A stretch of 60,000 nt of DNA. Source: Strigamia acuminata. Lineage: Eukaryota; Arthropoda; Chilopoda; Geophilomorpha; Linotaeniidae. This document shows, piece by piece, positions 21,771 through 33,168 of this stretch (positions within the stretch are counted from its first letter, which is position 1; each line of letters begins with the position of its first letter). The stretch spans positions 2,981,087 through 3,041,086 of the forward strand of contig OX442314.1 in the NCBI GenBank assembly GCA_949358305.1, given 5' to 3'. The notes beneath the pieces were generated by a model. That model had not been told where the DNA came from. It saw only the letters and a program-made list of their open reading frames with translations, and made no database searches. The position numbers were made by a program, and so were the translations under genes.

Positions 21771-22082
21771 TTACATTTTTACTAACAACAATCGAATTTT
21801 CGAATAAAAAACGTCTCTTTCTTCGGCATTTTCGATGCAGTTCGGGTCGTTTTCCACATTTTCCGTTGCAAATTCCGTCAACAAAGCGGAGAAAGTGCTC
21901 TCCGACGTTCCGCATGACCCATCGCACCGACCAATGACCGGCGACGGCTGCAATTCCCGTTCGGGTCACTCGATTTGCCTTGGCTTTGCTCGATCCATTC
22001 TGTCTCGCAACCGTTTCACACGTTTGCGGCAGTTTGAAAGAATCGTCGACGGCGGCGTAGTCGTCCTCGGCTCGTCCGCCAT
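21771..22082 (-). pseudogene. Unrecognised 104-codon frame with one in-frame TGA
   Basis: From ATG at 22082 the minus strand encodes about 38 residues (MADEPRTTTPPS...), then TGA at 21966-21968, then in the same frame about 64 more residues (including GRCDGSCGTSESTFSALLTEF) to TAA at 21771. The region is GC-richer than its flanks and base use looks coding. An in-frame stop lies just upstream of the ATG. I recognise no family. It may be a pseudogene with a nonsense mutation, or a readthrough or selenocysteine case; I saw no clear SECIS-like structure by eye. Confidence 0.4.
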
Positions 22083-22249
22083 TTCTTCCTCAGTCGCCGC
22101 CACTTAATAATAATACAGTGATTTTAATGATATTAAATCACTTTTATGGTACCGTTTTATTTCGTTCTTAGCTGATTTTCTAACTATTTTCGATTTTCAA
22201 TAATTTTTCTTTAATTTTCACTATTTTTGCTCAATTCTTGATAAATTTA

Positions 22250-23022
22250 TACAGGGTGTCCCAAAAGTCTGAACCTCCCCAAGTAATTTCCAAAATACTT
22301 GAGATATCAGAAAACTGAAGAAAAACTCATAGGGGAAATATTTCATTGCGAATCTGATGCGATCTTCAAATTTGACTTCAAAGGTCATTTTCAAGGTCAT
22401 TCACTTGCTAACTTCTAAACCAATCAGGTTAGAGCAAAATTTCCAATTACAAAGTTGTAGAGAATCATCTAATTAGTCTAGAACTGCTCTTAAAAAAATT
22501 ATTTCTTACGGAAAAGTTTTGAGAAAAAAAGGTTTGAAATGTTAGTCTACTCAGCTTTGTAACTCAGCCTTGTAACTTAAAACTACTGAGGCAACCAAAC
22601 TAATCTTCAATTAGGACATTTTATTGGGTCATACTTGTAAGTAGAAGAGAGGAAACACAAAAGAAAGGAAATAATTTATTTTGGAAGTACATTCCACATG
22701 ATAGTTTTAGGTTTCAAAGCTGAGTAGACTAACATTTCAAACCTTTTTTTCTCAAAACTTTTCAGTAAGAGATAATTTTTTTAAGAACAGTTCTAGCCTA
22801 ATTAGGTGGTCCTCTACAACTTTGCAATTGACATTTTTTGCCTAGCATTGTTGGTTTAAAAGTTACGAGTTGCAAAACAGTGATGAAACAATGTCACATG
22901 AATTTAACATGTTTCATTGAATTTGTCACATGTCATTAAGTTAAATTCATAATCAAAAGTATTTTTAAATTTACATGATTGTGAAATAATTCACCTGGTA
23001 GGTGTTCGGCGAGACACCCTGT
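22250..23022. mobile_element. Fold-back (MITE-like) element with TACAGGGTGTC termini
   Basis: The ends are inverted copies of TACAGGGTGTC (22250-22260 and 23012-23022). Inside, a longer inverted repeat of about 145 bp (about 22420-22566 against about 22712-22860, roughly 85 per cent identical) would form a large hairpin. No transposase is present, so it is non-autonomous. A related core recurs at 50797-51476. I do not know the superfamily. Confidence 0.75.
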
Positions 23023-24473
23023 AGGTTTGGTGTGTATGTTTTGATTTTGTACTGAGTATTGGGATTTGTGGTGGAGGTTTTTAGATAGATTGAGTATGTT
23101 CCTGTTTGTTGTGTCACGAGATGACTTAGAGTTTTGTCAAATCTTTTGGTTCAACACATAATATACTATAATAAACTATGAAAGGGTGTTTATTTCAAGT
23201 GTTGTTTTGGTTTAACCATGGGGAATCAACTTTCAAGTATTTGGTGGCAGGGTTATTAAACAACCAGGAGGATGAAACCAGCTGGAGGTGAGGAAGTTAT
23301 AAGGTGCTTTAGGGCATGGATGTTGTAAGAGTAAAAGGCAGCCTGATGAAGAGCAGTGACCTTGCTTCCAGCTGACCTGATTAGCAGGGGTTGGGAGTTT
23401 GGAGGTTCTTTGAAAGGGAAAAGGGTTAAAACAAATATTAAAAGTAAACAGACAATGGAGTTGTTATTATGTTTCTTTTCTTCCTTCATTGAAATATTAT
23501 ATAAGATGTACATGGGGATGTTTATGATTTACTCCATACATTTTGGTTGCTGTTGTGGTGTTAGTGTCATGTCTGACTGATGGTTGTTGTATATGTGTCT
23601 TGTTTACTGTAACGACCCATGCAGGTTTAGAGGGGGTTATATTTAGTGTGTTGTTATTTGCAGATTCACAGTGCTACAGTTCAAGGAATTTGGTGTTGTG
23701 ATAACAGGACAAATGAAACAATCTCAATAAGGAAAGGACTCTTGTTAGTCTGTGAGTTTGTGCCGTGGAGTGGTAATGGCTTCATTAGCCCCATTTGCCA
23801 GGGAGGGTGCCGCTCTTCAAGGTTGGCCTCAGACAGATTTATATACATTGAGGAAATTTGGCCGTAATGAGGGTTAAGAAAGTGGGACTCGTGAGCAGGA
23901 GAGCAAGGGATGAAGAGCTGATATTTGTTCTCGCGGTGGCTAAAACCAGTGAAGAACCGTAGACCACCGTAAACCACTGCACGACGTCCGGTTGAGATTC
24001 AACCTCCCACCTTTTCCCGAGCCAAGATGGCTTTCAAGAGTCAGTAATGTTGTGGGCCATTAAGTTGATGTCCGCTGGGAGAAGACCATTTCTGAGAAGC
24101 AGACACTCATCTTTAATAATCACCGACAGGTTGTACTCATGTCATTTATTTTTGTGGTTGATACTATTTACTTTGTTGTCATTTCTGTTATTTTGGTGTT
24201 GGTATTCTTTTTGGGGGATTCAGTTTTTGGGGAGTTACTGAGGTTACCCTCAGATACTTAGCCTTGGGTAATTGATATTTGTGTTTTTCGATTTTATTAG
24301 TCTTGTTTTGTTGTAATAATTATTGGCAGTGTTGTGTACGCTACTTGAATTTGGTAACTAGTTACCGTTACCGTTACTTGGCAAAAAAAAGTAACTAGTT
24401 ACCGACCGTTATCGTTACATTTTAGGTAAACCAACTTTTCCATTGTTGTTTAAAAACCAATTACAAGTACTGT
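23023..24473. other. Intergenic sequence with a possible hAT end
   Basis: No gene is evident. A CAGTGTTGTGTACG motif near 24331, followed by repeated GTAACTAGTTACCG segments to about 24415, resembles one terminus of a hAT-type element. No matching opposite end was found. Confidence 0.35.
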
Positions 24474-24660
24474 CAGGGGCGGATCTAGCACCGGGCTATT
24501 GGGGCTTGAGCCCCGGGCCCCCAAATTCTCGGGGGCCCCCGAGACTCTGAGCCATGTACTAAAAAAAAGAAAAAAAAGAAAGGTTGCTATTAAAAATTTT
24601 GAGAAAGGGGCCCCAAAAAACCTCAAGCCCCAGGCCCCCGAAAAGCTAGATCCGCCCCTG
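24474..24660. mobile_element. 187-bp hAT-type MITE with 8-bp target-site duplication
   Basis: The terminal inverted repeats are CAGGGGCGGATCTAGC and GCTAGATCCGCCCCTG, a perfect 16-bp match. The flanking octamer AGTACTGT occurs at 24466-24473 and again at 24661-24668. The interior is nearly palindromic and GC-rich, with no coding capacity. The CAGGGGCGGATC terminus and 8-bp duplication fit the hAT superfamily. Confidence 0.92.
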
Positions 24661-24915
24661 AGTACTGTACATTCATACTTTAAGTGAATAAGTGTTTTAT
24701 TTATTTATTTGGGGAAAAAGTGCATTATTTTTGTCAAGTTTTGCCAGTTTCATGTTTCGTTCACGGCCGCGCAAACGCAATGTAGCATTTGCAGGTACCA
24801 AATAAATCAAAATGCAAATAAAAGTCGCAGTTTTTTCATTTTAGACAGCAGACAGCAGACAGTTTTGCTGAAGGCCCGAAGGCCAGAAAACCCAAAGTCA
24901 AAGAATCTGTGAAGA

Positions 24916-24970
24916 GGCCCGAAGGCCAGAAGGCCCGAAGGCCAGAAGGCCCGAAGGCCAGAAGGCCCGA
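24916..24970. repeat. Minisatellite, 16-bp unit GGCCCGAAGGCCAGAA
   Basis: Three to four copies occur in tandem, with one more near 24873. The array is bracketed by near-identical AAGTCAAAG-ATCTGTGAAG segments (24895 and 24970), so a larger duplication is involved. Confidence 0.75.
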
Positions 24971-25653
24971 AGTCAAAGGATCTGTGAAGACGGACACTTT
25001 GGCAAAACATGGCAAGGTAAAAGGGAATGGTATTGTTAACAAATCGGCAGTTTTATGTTTCTTAAATCAACAGATGAATGTAATACATCTTCTGCGACGT
25101 CAACAAAAAATCTGAAATGCTTGAAACACCGAGAGCACCAGCAGAAGACAATGTCGCCGACTGCAAATGCAGTGACCCAACGTTCGAGCACCCTCGTTTA
25201 CTACTTTCGCACGAACGTTGTGCCAGTGCCACCTAAGTGCCAACTCAGTGTTTTTAACTTTGTTTTAAGTTTTTGTTTGTGGGAATCCTTATGCTGGTGA
25301 CACACAGAACGCAATGCGGCGCAAATCGCACCGCTTTGCGATTTAGTTTCTCTGCAAATAATTGTTTTCAAAACCTTGATTTATAATTTGAAAACACTAT
25401 TCACTTAACACACGTGTAATTATGCAAATCTTCAAATGAAAACCCGAAAAATCCAAACACTTCTCCAGCAAAAAATTTCAATTCATTTTTGCGACAGAAA
25501 TTGAAAATTGAAAAATTGCCCGTGATTCCATAGTTTTTGATATTAATTGTCCATTATTGGGTTATTAAAGAAAATTTCTATGCTAAATTCCTTTGAAAGG
25601 ACAAATTTCATGTTTTTAATAAACTGTTTTTTCTTCATCAGTAATGTTATAAT

Positions 25654-26557
25654 TAGACCCCGGATAAATGCATAAATGCATGCTCCATATGTATTTTGCA
25701 TATTTAGCCGAAATTGGCTTATATTGCATATTTTCCGAAAATCGGAAAATAAATGCATATATTGCGATTTTTTAGGTACTGTCTGTTTTGATATGTTTTG
25801 TTTACGTATCACTGTTTTGATATTTAAATAGCACATGCACTTGCATTTTAGTGTAATTTGTTTGAAACAATGCCGAAAGTTGTCACTTCAAAGTTGACGC
25901 GGGAACAATAAAAAATGTACGTTAATGAAATTGACAAAAACTCTTTACGAGTAGCTGATTGTCAAGAGCTTTTCAGTAGGGCATTGAAAACTGAACTTGT
26001 TTTCATTTCGGCACATTTTAAACTACTCTCTGAAACCACAACTAAACTTGAACAGCAAAACGTCCCACTGTTGGATTCTATCGATTTAATAGAAAACTTG
26101 GAAAAGCAATTTGTTACTCTTCCCTCAAGAGGCAAATCAGCAGGTTTGAAGTTAAAGAATACACTGGAAAAGAATTCTGGATTTCAGATGTTAAAGTTGG
26201 TTAGTGCTACACTGCGCGGTGAAGTCCGAGAAAATGAGTCTATACTACAGAATTATACCACTTCTGAAATTGCCAAATTTACATATGCCCCGATCACCAG
26301 TTGCGATGTTGAACGATTTTTTTCGCAATTTAAGTCTGTGCTTAGTGACAAACGACAGTGTTTTACCACACAGCACTTAGAAATGGCACTAATTTGTTAT
26401 TGCAATAAATGATTTCACTGAAATAAATTTTTTTATTTTGCATATTTCACTTTTTTTTTTTGCATATTTCACTTTTTTTTTTGCATATATTGAAATTTTT
26501 GGTGCATATTATATGCGCATATAACGAAATTTATTTTGCATACATATCCGGGGTCTA
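25654..26557 (+). mobile_element. Internally deleted hAT transposon with 8-bp TSD
   Basis: The inverted ends start TAGACCCCGGATA (25654 rightwards; 26557 leftwards on the other strand). The octamer GTTATAAT flanks both sides (25646-25653 and 26558-26565). Subterminal regions are full of TTGCATAT repeats, possible transposase binding sites. Inside is only the C-terminal part of a transposase, so the copy depends on others for movement. Confidence 0.93.
25915..26412 (+). pseudogene. Truncated hAT transposase, C-terminal dimerisation part
   Basis: The 165-residue frame ends with a hAT-family dimerisation-type segment (YAPITSCDVERFFSQFKSVL, then the C-terminal helix). About 14 codons upstream, at 25870, lies ATGCCGAAAGTT..., which encodes 13 residues and then meets TAA at 25909. 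That is probably the original N-terminus, with the BED-finger and catalytic core removed by an internal deletion. The DDE catalytic domain is absent. Confidence 0.8.
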
Positions 26558-26921
26558 GTTATAATCTTTCTAAGTGCATTTCTGATATTTGGATATTTTT
26601 CACGTGATTTTCCATTGATTCTTTTTGTGATAATGCAGTTGTGTATCGTTGCTGACATCATATAGTATTTTCCAGTTTGCTTGTTGCGTGCGAGAGAAAA
26701 TTTTGCTTAAAAAATGATAAAAAAAAATGTTTTTGTTCTTTACTTCTCAATTTGTATTAATATTTGTTGTTAATTGAATCTATTTCTTACCTATTTTTTG
26801 CCATTGAATTTCAAATGCCTGTCTTTTGGCACCAACTCGTTGTTTCTACGACGCCATGTTTGATTTTGCCGATGATTTGTATTTTGTATTGATTTCCATT
26901 TTGTGTATTCATTAACGGACT

Positions 26922-27798
26922 GGCTATTTCCACCCCCTAGAGGGTGAAAATAGTATCAGGGCTATTTCCACCCCCTTTTGAGAAGCGCATTTGATTGGCT
27001 AATTTCACCCACTGTTTTTCAGCGTTTTCTTCAAATGCAAGTGTTTTTCATCGTTTTCTTCAAATTCAAGTGTTTTTTATCGTTTTCTTCAAATTCAAGT
27101 GTTTTTTTTATCGTTTTCTTCAAATTCAAGTGTTTTTTATCGTTTGTTCCATTTCTTGCTTTGCTTGATTTTCATCAATTTGTTCCATTACTAGTTTAAT
27201 TTTCATCGTTTTGTGAAATTAAAAATTGATTCCATTGTTTTTAATTCCACAAAACGATAAAAATCAAACTAGAAATGAATCAAAATGATCAATCAAACTA
27301 GAAATGGAACAAATTCATAAAAATCAAACAAAAATATGGAAAAAAACGATGAAAAACACAATTGAATTGTGGTATTTGCGGTATATGCAGAATATCCGGT
27401 ATTTGCAGAATATGCGGTATTTGCGGTATTACGGTATACCGTTTTTCGATATTTTTGGGAATACCGCGATATTGCCTCGTGAAAGAAATACCGCGGTACG
27501 GTATTACGCTACCGCACACAAGGCTATTTAACATGTTTTTATCAGTGGGTGGAAATAGCCACCAAGATATTTCCACCCTCTAAGGGGGTGAAAATAACTC
27601 AAATAAGATATTTCCACCCTCCAAGGGGGTGAAAATAACTCAAATAAGATATTTCCACCCTCCAAGGGGGTGAAAATAACTCAAATAAGATATTTCCACC
27701 CTCCAAGGGGGTGGAAATAGCCTATATCCTATTTTCACCCTCTAGGGGGTGGAAATAGCCCAGATTCTATTTTCACCCTCTAGGGGGTGGAAATAGCC
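26922..27798. mobile_element. Fold-back element built of hairpin repeats
   Basis: It is bounded by inverted GGCTATTTCCACCCCCTAG-type ends. The right side holds about four tandem 41-bp units (about 27560-27720), each itself a hairpin (TATTTCCACCCTCC, AA, GGGGGTGAAAATA). The left interior (about 27010-27140) has a separate tandem of about 36 bp, with GTTTTTTATCGTTTTCTTCA. A GGTATTTGC-rich stretch lies at 27370-27520. No TSD was clear and no protein is encoded. Confidence 0.7.
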
Positions 27799-28060
27799 AC
27801 CGCCATTTATTAATGCAATATAATTATTTAGTGTTATTAATTTCAAGTATTTTAATGTTTTGATGAAATCCTTTTTTTTTTAGTTCTTTTCTTACTGTTT
27901 TCTGATTGGCTGTAATTTGCGAAACAAAAAACAAATAAATACATAAACTTTTATCAGCAAAAAATAAAGAAATAAACTTGGATATTACATTTTTTTCCGA
28001 TACATTTTTCATATTCCACAAATTTTTTTCACTTTTCAAGCGCTATCTATCCATATCCAC

Positions 28061-29850
28061 TCAAGAAACTAAACACGACGACGTATCGAACGAGAGAAAC
28101 CAATCGTCATCCTGCTTTCGCCTCTTATCGACGTACCCTTTCGGCTGCTTGATCTTCACGAACGTGCCCCCGCACGTGACCCGATGCTCGTTCCACCACG
28201 CCTCGCTGGGCCCGGGCTCCCTGTTGATGGCCCTCTTCACGGTGCCGTAGAACGGCGGTTCTTCGCGACAAGGCCCGTCGCACAGCCACACGTGCGTGAG
28301 ATACTTGTCCGCCTCGTTGTCGAAGTTGTGATAAACCGTCACGTTCGTGCCCGACGATTTATTGATGCGCTGCATGTGCGACAAAAACTCGGGTCCGTGC
28401 GCGTTGTGGTCGTTGTTGTTGGCGGTGACGAATAAAAACGCGTGGATCATTTCGTGCAGCATCGTCTCCATCAGGTCCTTGCGAGAACGCAGTTTGAGCA
28501 GAGGTTTGCTCAACCGGATCAGGCACGGCCCGCCCGGTTCGAAGTAGCATGCCCCAGCGCACCTGGGATGGTTTTAGGCGAGAATCGAAATTAATTAAAT
28601 GCGCTGTTTCGTCGTTTAAGAGCCGCGGCTGAGCAAAAATACGGTACAGGTCAAACTTTGTTGTTACGAATAGCTAGAGTTGTCCTATTTGTTCTGGTTC
28701 GTTGTATCGAGAAACTTAAGAAATACAATTTACGAAAATTGGAGCAATGATGATTCTGGCATTTTTGCATGTATTTTAACATGATTTTGGCATATTTAAG
28801 TGTATTTCTCATTATTTTGGCATATTTAAGTGTATTTCTCATGATTTTGGCATATTTAAGTGTATTTCTCATAATTTTGGCATTTTTAAGTGTATTTCTC
28901 ATAATTTTGGCATTTTTAAGGGTATTTCTCATGATTTTGACATTTTTAAGTGTATTTCTCATTATTTTGGCATATTTAAGTGTATTTCTCACAATTTTGA
29001 CATTTTTAAGTGTATTTTCTTAAGAATTTTGACATTTTTGTTTATTTTCTCAGTTCTGAAGTGTATCAAATTGCATCATATTGAGAAAACACTTAAAAAC
29101 ATCAAAATCATAAGAAAATACTTAAAAACATTAAAATCCTGAGCAAATACACACAAAACGTCGAAATCATGCGAAAATACACATACCGGTAAACGTCCAA
29201 ATCATGACAAAATGAGACCAATTTTAACCGGAAATGTTTGCAATAACGAACTATTTGCATATTTTGGGTGCATTTTCTTCATATTTTCTTAATAACGAAA
29301 TAATTTAACATGGGAGAAATAGGGCAGCCAAAAAAAAAATTCTTTGTAGCAAGGAATTCGTTCGCAACAGCAAAGTCCAACCTGTACATTCGCAAAAACA
29401 CGGTGCATTTGCAAAACCTAGCTATTCTTTTCATACGAAACATCACAAACTATGAACGTACGCTTCGTTCGTAAGATATTCACACTTCATCCACTACAAT
29501 GTAATGAACGATATACCGAAATCATAGTTACCGACACAAATGGTGGTTTCGAATAAAAGCCGCGGCTCTTATAAATAAATTTAAAACTGAGTGACAAAAT
29601 GTACTGCGTCATGCGGTTGCTCCATTCGACTTCGACGTCGTTGAGTCTACCCCAAAAGAATCTCTGGTTCAATTGCTTTAAAAGGCGATTCAGGTCGACG
29701 CATTGCCAGCAAGGATCGTCGATTGAACTCCCGTCTGAAAATAAGGAAATTGATTAAATATATTTGGCGTTTCGCCTGTGTTTCGTTTATACTTGAATAG
29801 AGTTTGGCAATATCACTGTCGATCGACGATAGATCGTCGTCTATGTCCAT
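28061..29850 (-). CDS. SPRTN: SprT-domain DNA-protein crosslink protease (Spartan), three exons
   Basis: Coding exons are 29850-29793, 29734-29605 and 28562-28061, with phases that agree; the protein has 229 residues. The SprT domain is well conserved with animal Spartan: NQRFFWGRL-DVEVEWSNRMT, CAGACYF, then the zinc-metalloprotease site HEMIH with a third zinc His in HGPEF, followed by the zinc-ribbon-like part (CDGPC, then TCGG). Spartan is a replication-coupled protease that cleaves proteins trapped on DNA. The frame stops soon after the SprT domain, so the usual C-terminal PCNA-binding and UBZ ubiquitin-binding parts are missing. Either a further 3' exon was missed or the protein is truly short. 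The start MDIDDDL fits the family's acidic N-terminus. Confidence 0.9.
28768..29030. repeat. Tandem array, 30-bp unit, in SPRTN intron 2
   Basis: About nine copies of a unit with TGTATTTCTCATNATTTTGG plus CATNTTTAAG run without spacers. The decayed flank to about 29230 contains related pieces in reverse orientation. Confidence 0.9.
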
Positions 29851-30174
29851 GTTCGCCGACGTTCGTTGTCGCCGAAATTGGCGACCGCAAACACGGCCTC
29901 GAGAATCGCTTGTGCTACGCCATTGAAATTTGGTGGCGCTGAGGCGAGTGGAAATTGTCAAAATTAAGCAACAATTCGTTGGATGTTTGTTTGTTTAGTG
30001 ATTGAAAAGTTGATTTTTATGTAGGAGATTGTAGATGCGCCGAGTGGTGGGTATTTTTTTCGGAGTTGTACGGGCGATAGTGCGGAAGTCGATTATTGTG
30101 CCGCGCTCTGTTGGAGACTCGCGCAATAACTGTTAGGTAAATGGGCAAACTGCATTAAAATGTCATAAAGAAAA

Positions 30175-30720
30175 TTAATTTTTTGTCACAAATTGAAATT
30201 TCACTGAAAGTTCAAGTAAAAAATACAAAAATCACTGAAATTTCAAGTAAAAAATTCAAAAATTACTGAAATTTCAAGTAAAAAATACAAAAATTGCTGA
30301 AATTTCAAGTGAAAAATGCAAAAATCACTAAATTTTGCAATAAAAAATTCCAAAATCACTAAATTTTGCAGTAAAAAATTCCAAAATCACTAAATTTTCC
30401 AGTAAAAAATTCAAAAATCACTAAATTTTCCAATAAAAAATAGAAATTTCACAAAATTTTCCAGTAAAAAATAGAAATTTTATTAAATTTTCCAATAAAA
30501 AATAGAAATTTTATTAAATTTTCCAATAAAAAATAGAAATTTCACTATCTTTTCCAATAAAATATACAGATTTCACTAAAGTTTCCATTAAAAAAATTGA
30601 ATATTACTAAATATTCCACCCCAAAAATTCCAAATCACTAAATTTTCCATTAAAAAAATTTCAAATTTCCCTCAAATCCACCATTAAAAAAATCAACATT
30701 TTACAAAATGTTCCACTAAA
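30175..30720. repeat. Tandem array, unit about 31 bp, between two genes
   Basis: About 17 diverged copies of AAATTTTCCAATAAAAAATA plus a short tail occur. The central copies (30470-30540) are nearly identical and both edges are eroded. The array lies upstream of SPRTN and downstream of the PIP-box gene. Confidence 0.9.
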
Positions 30721-30917
30721 AACCATAAAATCTTATTCCATCACTTCTCACGTCCCAAAGTCCATCCAAATACAGATTTTAAATTTCTCCGCACTTTATT
30801 AGAGGCCCGCGCACAACCTGACCACATAGTCGAATAATTCGCACGATTCTTGATATCACAAATCCATAAATGTTCGTCCACCGCTCAACATACGGGACTG
30901 ACAAAACGGCGATGACG

Positions 30918-31454
30918 TCATTCCTTCTCAATCCGAATCGGACTACAACGATAATCCAACGATGATCCAACATCGTCGTCAGCTTTCACATCCACTTCAT
31001 ATTCAATTATCTCGCAGTCGGAATCTGAATCCGACAGGATAAGCGGAACGAAGCATCGCCTTTTCTTTCTCGCCACAGAACGGCGCGTCATTGGTTGAGC
31101 GCCGTGCGAACTCGACGGTCGTCGAACGAAGTATTCGGAGAGAAATATAGCGTCGGGTTTCCTCGTTTTCCGAGGAGTTTTCTCAATCGTCCGTGTTTTA
31201 ATGTCTCGATTGTTCGCAGGCATCGTTTTGAAGAAACCGGCGATGGACGACTGAACGAGTCGGGGCACGTCCTGCGAATCCATCGGGTGACCTCGAGAGA
31301 AGATAATTATTTAATTTCGTCGTGTTTTTTTTTTTTTTAATTAATTCTTCTTACCCGAGTCGTTATTAATGTAATTCGTGAGTTCCCCGCTGAATAATCG
31401 CTCGATTTCTTGAAATTTCGGCGCTGAAGCCTCGTCTTCGTGGAAACTCTGCAT
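30918..31454 (-). CDS. Small protein with an N-terminal PIP box, two exons
   Basis: Exon 1 (31454-31355) starts at ATG after an in-frame stop and ends at a GTAAGA donor. Exon 2 (about 31292-30918) follows a CTCTCGAG acceptor in matching phase; the protein has about 157 residues. The segment QSSIAGFF fits the PCNA-interacting consensus QxxIxxFF exactly. A basic middle (RKTRKP...RRSVARKKRR) could be a nuclear signal, and an acidic-hydrophobic stretch (SDSDCEIIEYEVDV) resembles a SUMO-interacting motif. I recognise no family; PCNA-associated factors carry a similar box but the rest does not clearly align. Lying beside SPRTN, it suggests a replication or repair role, by inference only. Confidence 0.55.
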
Positions 31455-31664
31455 GTCCAAGTTTATGTTTTGCGCCAAAATAGGCGAGAAGAAAGGACCG
31501 CAGTTGCACTAGCGCCTCGCCTCGGCGGTGAGAGAAAACAAACAGCCTTTGCCAGAATCATCATTCATCACAAATAGAAACCAAAATTAGAAATATCAGT
31601 TGTTTTAGAAATGGATTTTTTAATCGATCTTCATTTGTGCTCGCCGATTAATTCCATGAAATTA

Positions 31665-31935
31665 TTGTCCAATAATCAATGAAACTGATGGAAAAATTAC
31701 GAAAAATCAATGCAACTGATGGAAAAATTACGAAAAATTAATGAAACTGATGGAAAAATCACGAAAAATCAATGCAACTGATGGAAAAATTACGAAAAAT
31801 TAATGAAACTGATGGAAAAATCACGAAAAATCAATGAAACTGATGGAAAAATTACGAAAAATTAATGAAACTGATGGAAAAATTACGAAAAATCAATGAA
31901 ACTGATGGAAAAATTACGAAAAATCAACAAAATTG
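31665..31935. repeat. Tandem array, 31-bp unit
   Basis: Eight to nine copies of AATGAAACTGATGGAAAAAT plus TACGAAAAATC occur, with very little divergence, in intergenic DNA upstream of the PIP-box gene. Confidence 0.92.
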
Positions 31936-32404
31936 ATGAACCAAGCAATTTGGCATCCATTTTAGTTTAATTTGCCGACAAATGGAGTCTCAGGAAACAA
32001 CTACTGAGCATCGATTATCCGAACGTCGGCAGTGTTGTGTCGAATGCGAATTAATAGTTCGCGTTCGTGAAGTGAACGAGAAAAATAAACTTCATTCACT
32101 TCACCTGGCGTTTTTATCATCAAAACGTTCATTCCCAATCACTTTTTATGACAAAAACAGCTTTTTTCGTCATACACAGCGATGAAAATTGAAAACGACT
32201 GCTTTACTAAAAAAAAAATGTTTTTTTCATCTGAAATTCACAAAATGTATAAAAAATGATGTTAATTTTTTTTTTACAAATTCAAAAAAGTGAACGTGAA
32301 GTATTTACGACGCTTGCATCATCATCATTTTCGCTTTATTATCATCATCTGCATTATAAATACTCGTAAAAAAACAATCAACAAAAAAAAGACAAAAAAT
32401 GCAT
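31936..32404. other. Intergenic sequence, no gene supported
   Basis: A 67-codon plus-strand frame starts at 31982 (MESQETTTEHR) but has no recognisable domain. The rest is AT-rich. Confidence 0.4.
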
Positions 32405-33005
<601 letters not shown>

Positions 33006-33168
33006 TTCACATCGCACGAACGACAGACAGACACAGACACACAAACCGGAAACGCAGGATAATTTTAAAAATCGCGCGCATCGCCATCTACCGACGAAAT
33101 TCGAAAATAAAAAACTTGAAAATACATTTTTAGGGTTAAATATATTTTTATTTTTATTGCGTATCATT

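Noticed and set aside
24840-25260. Coding exon of a hAT transposase near the GGCCCGAAGGCCAGAA repeat
   Set aside because: A few short frames exist but no domain, and no matching second hAT end was found; left as intergenic.
31982-32185. 67-codon plus-strand frame MESQETTTEH...
   Set aside because: No homology recognised, no splice or poly(A) signals, and it lies in array-rich intergenic DNA.
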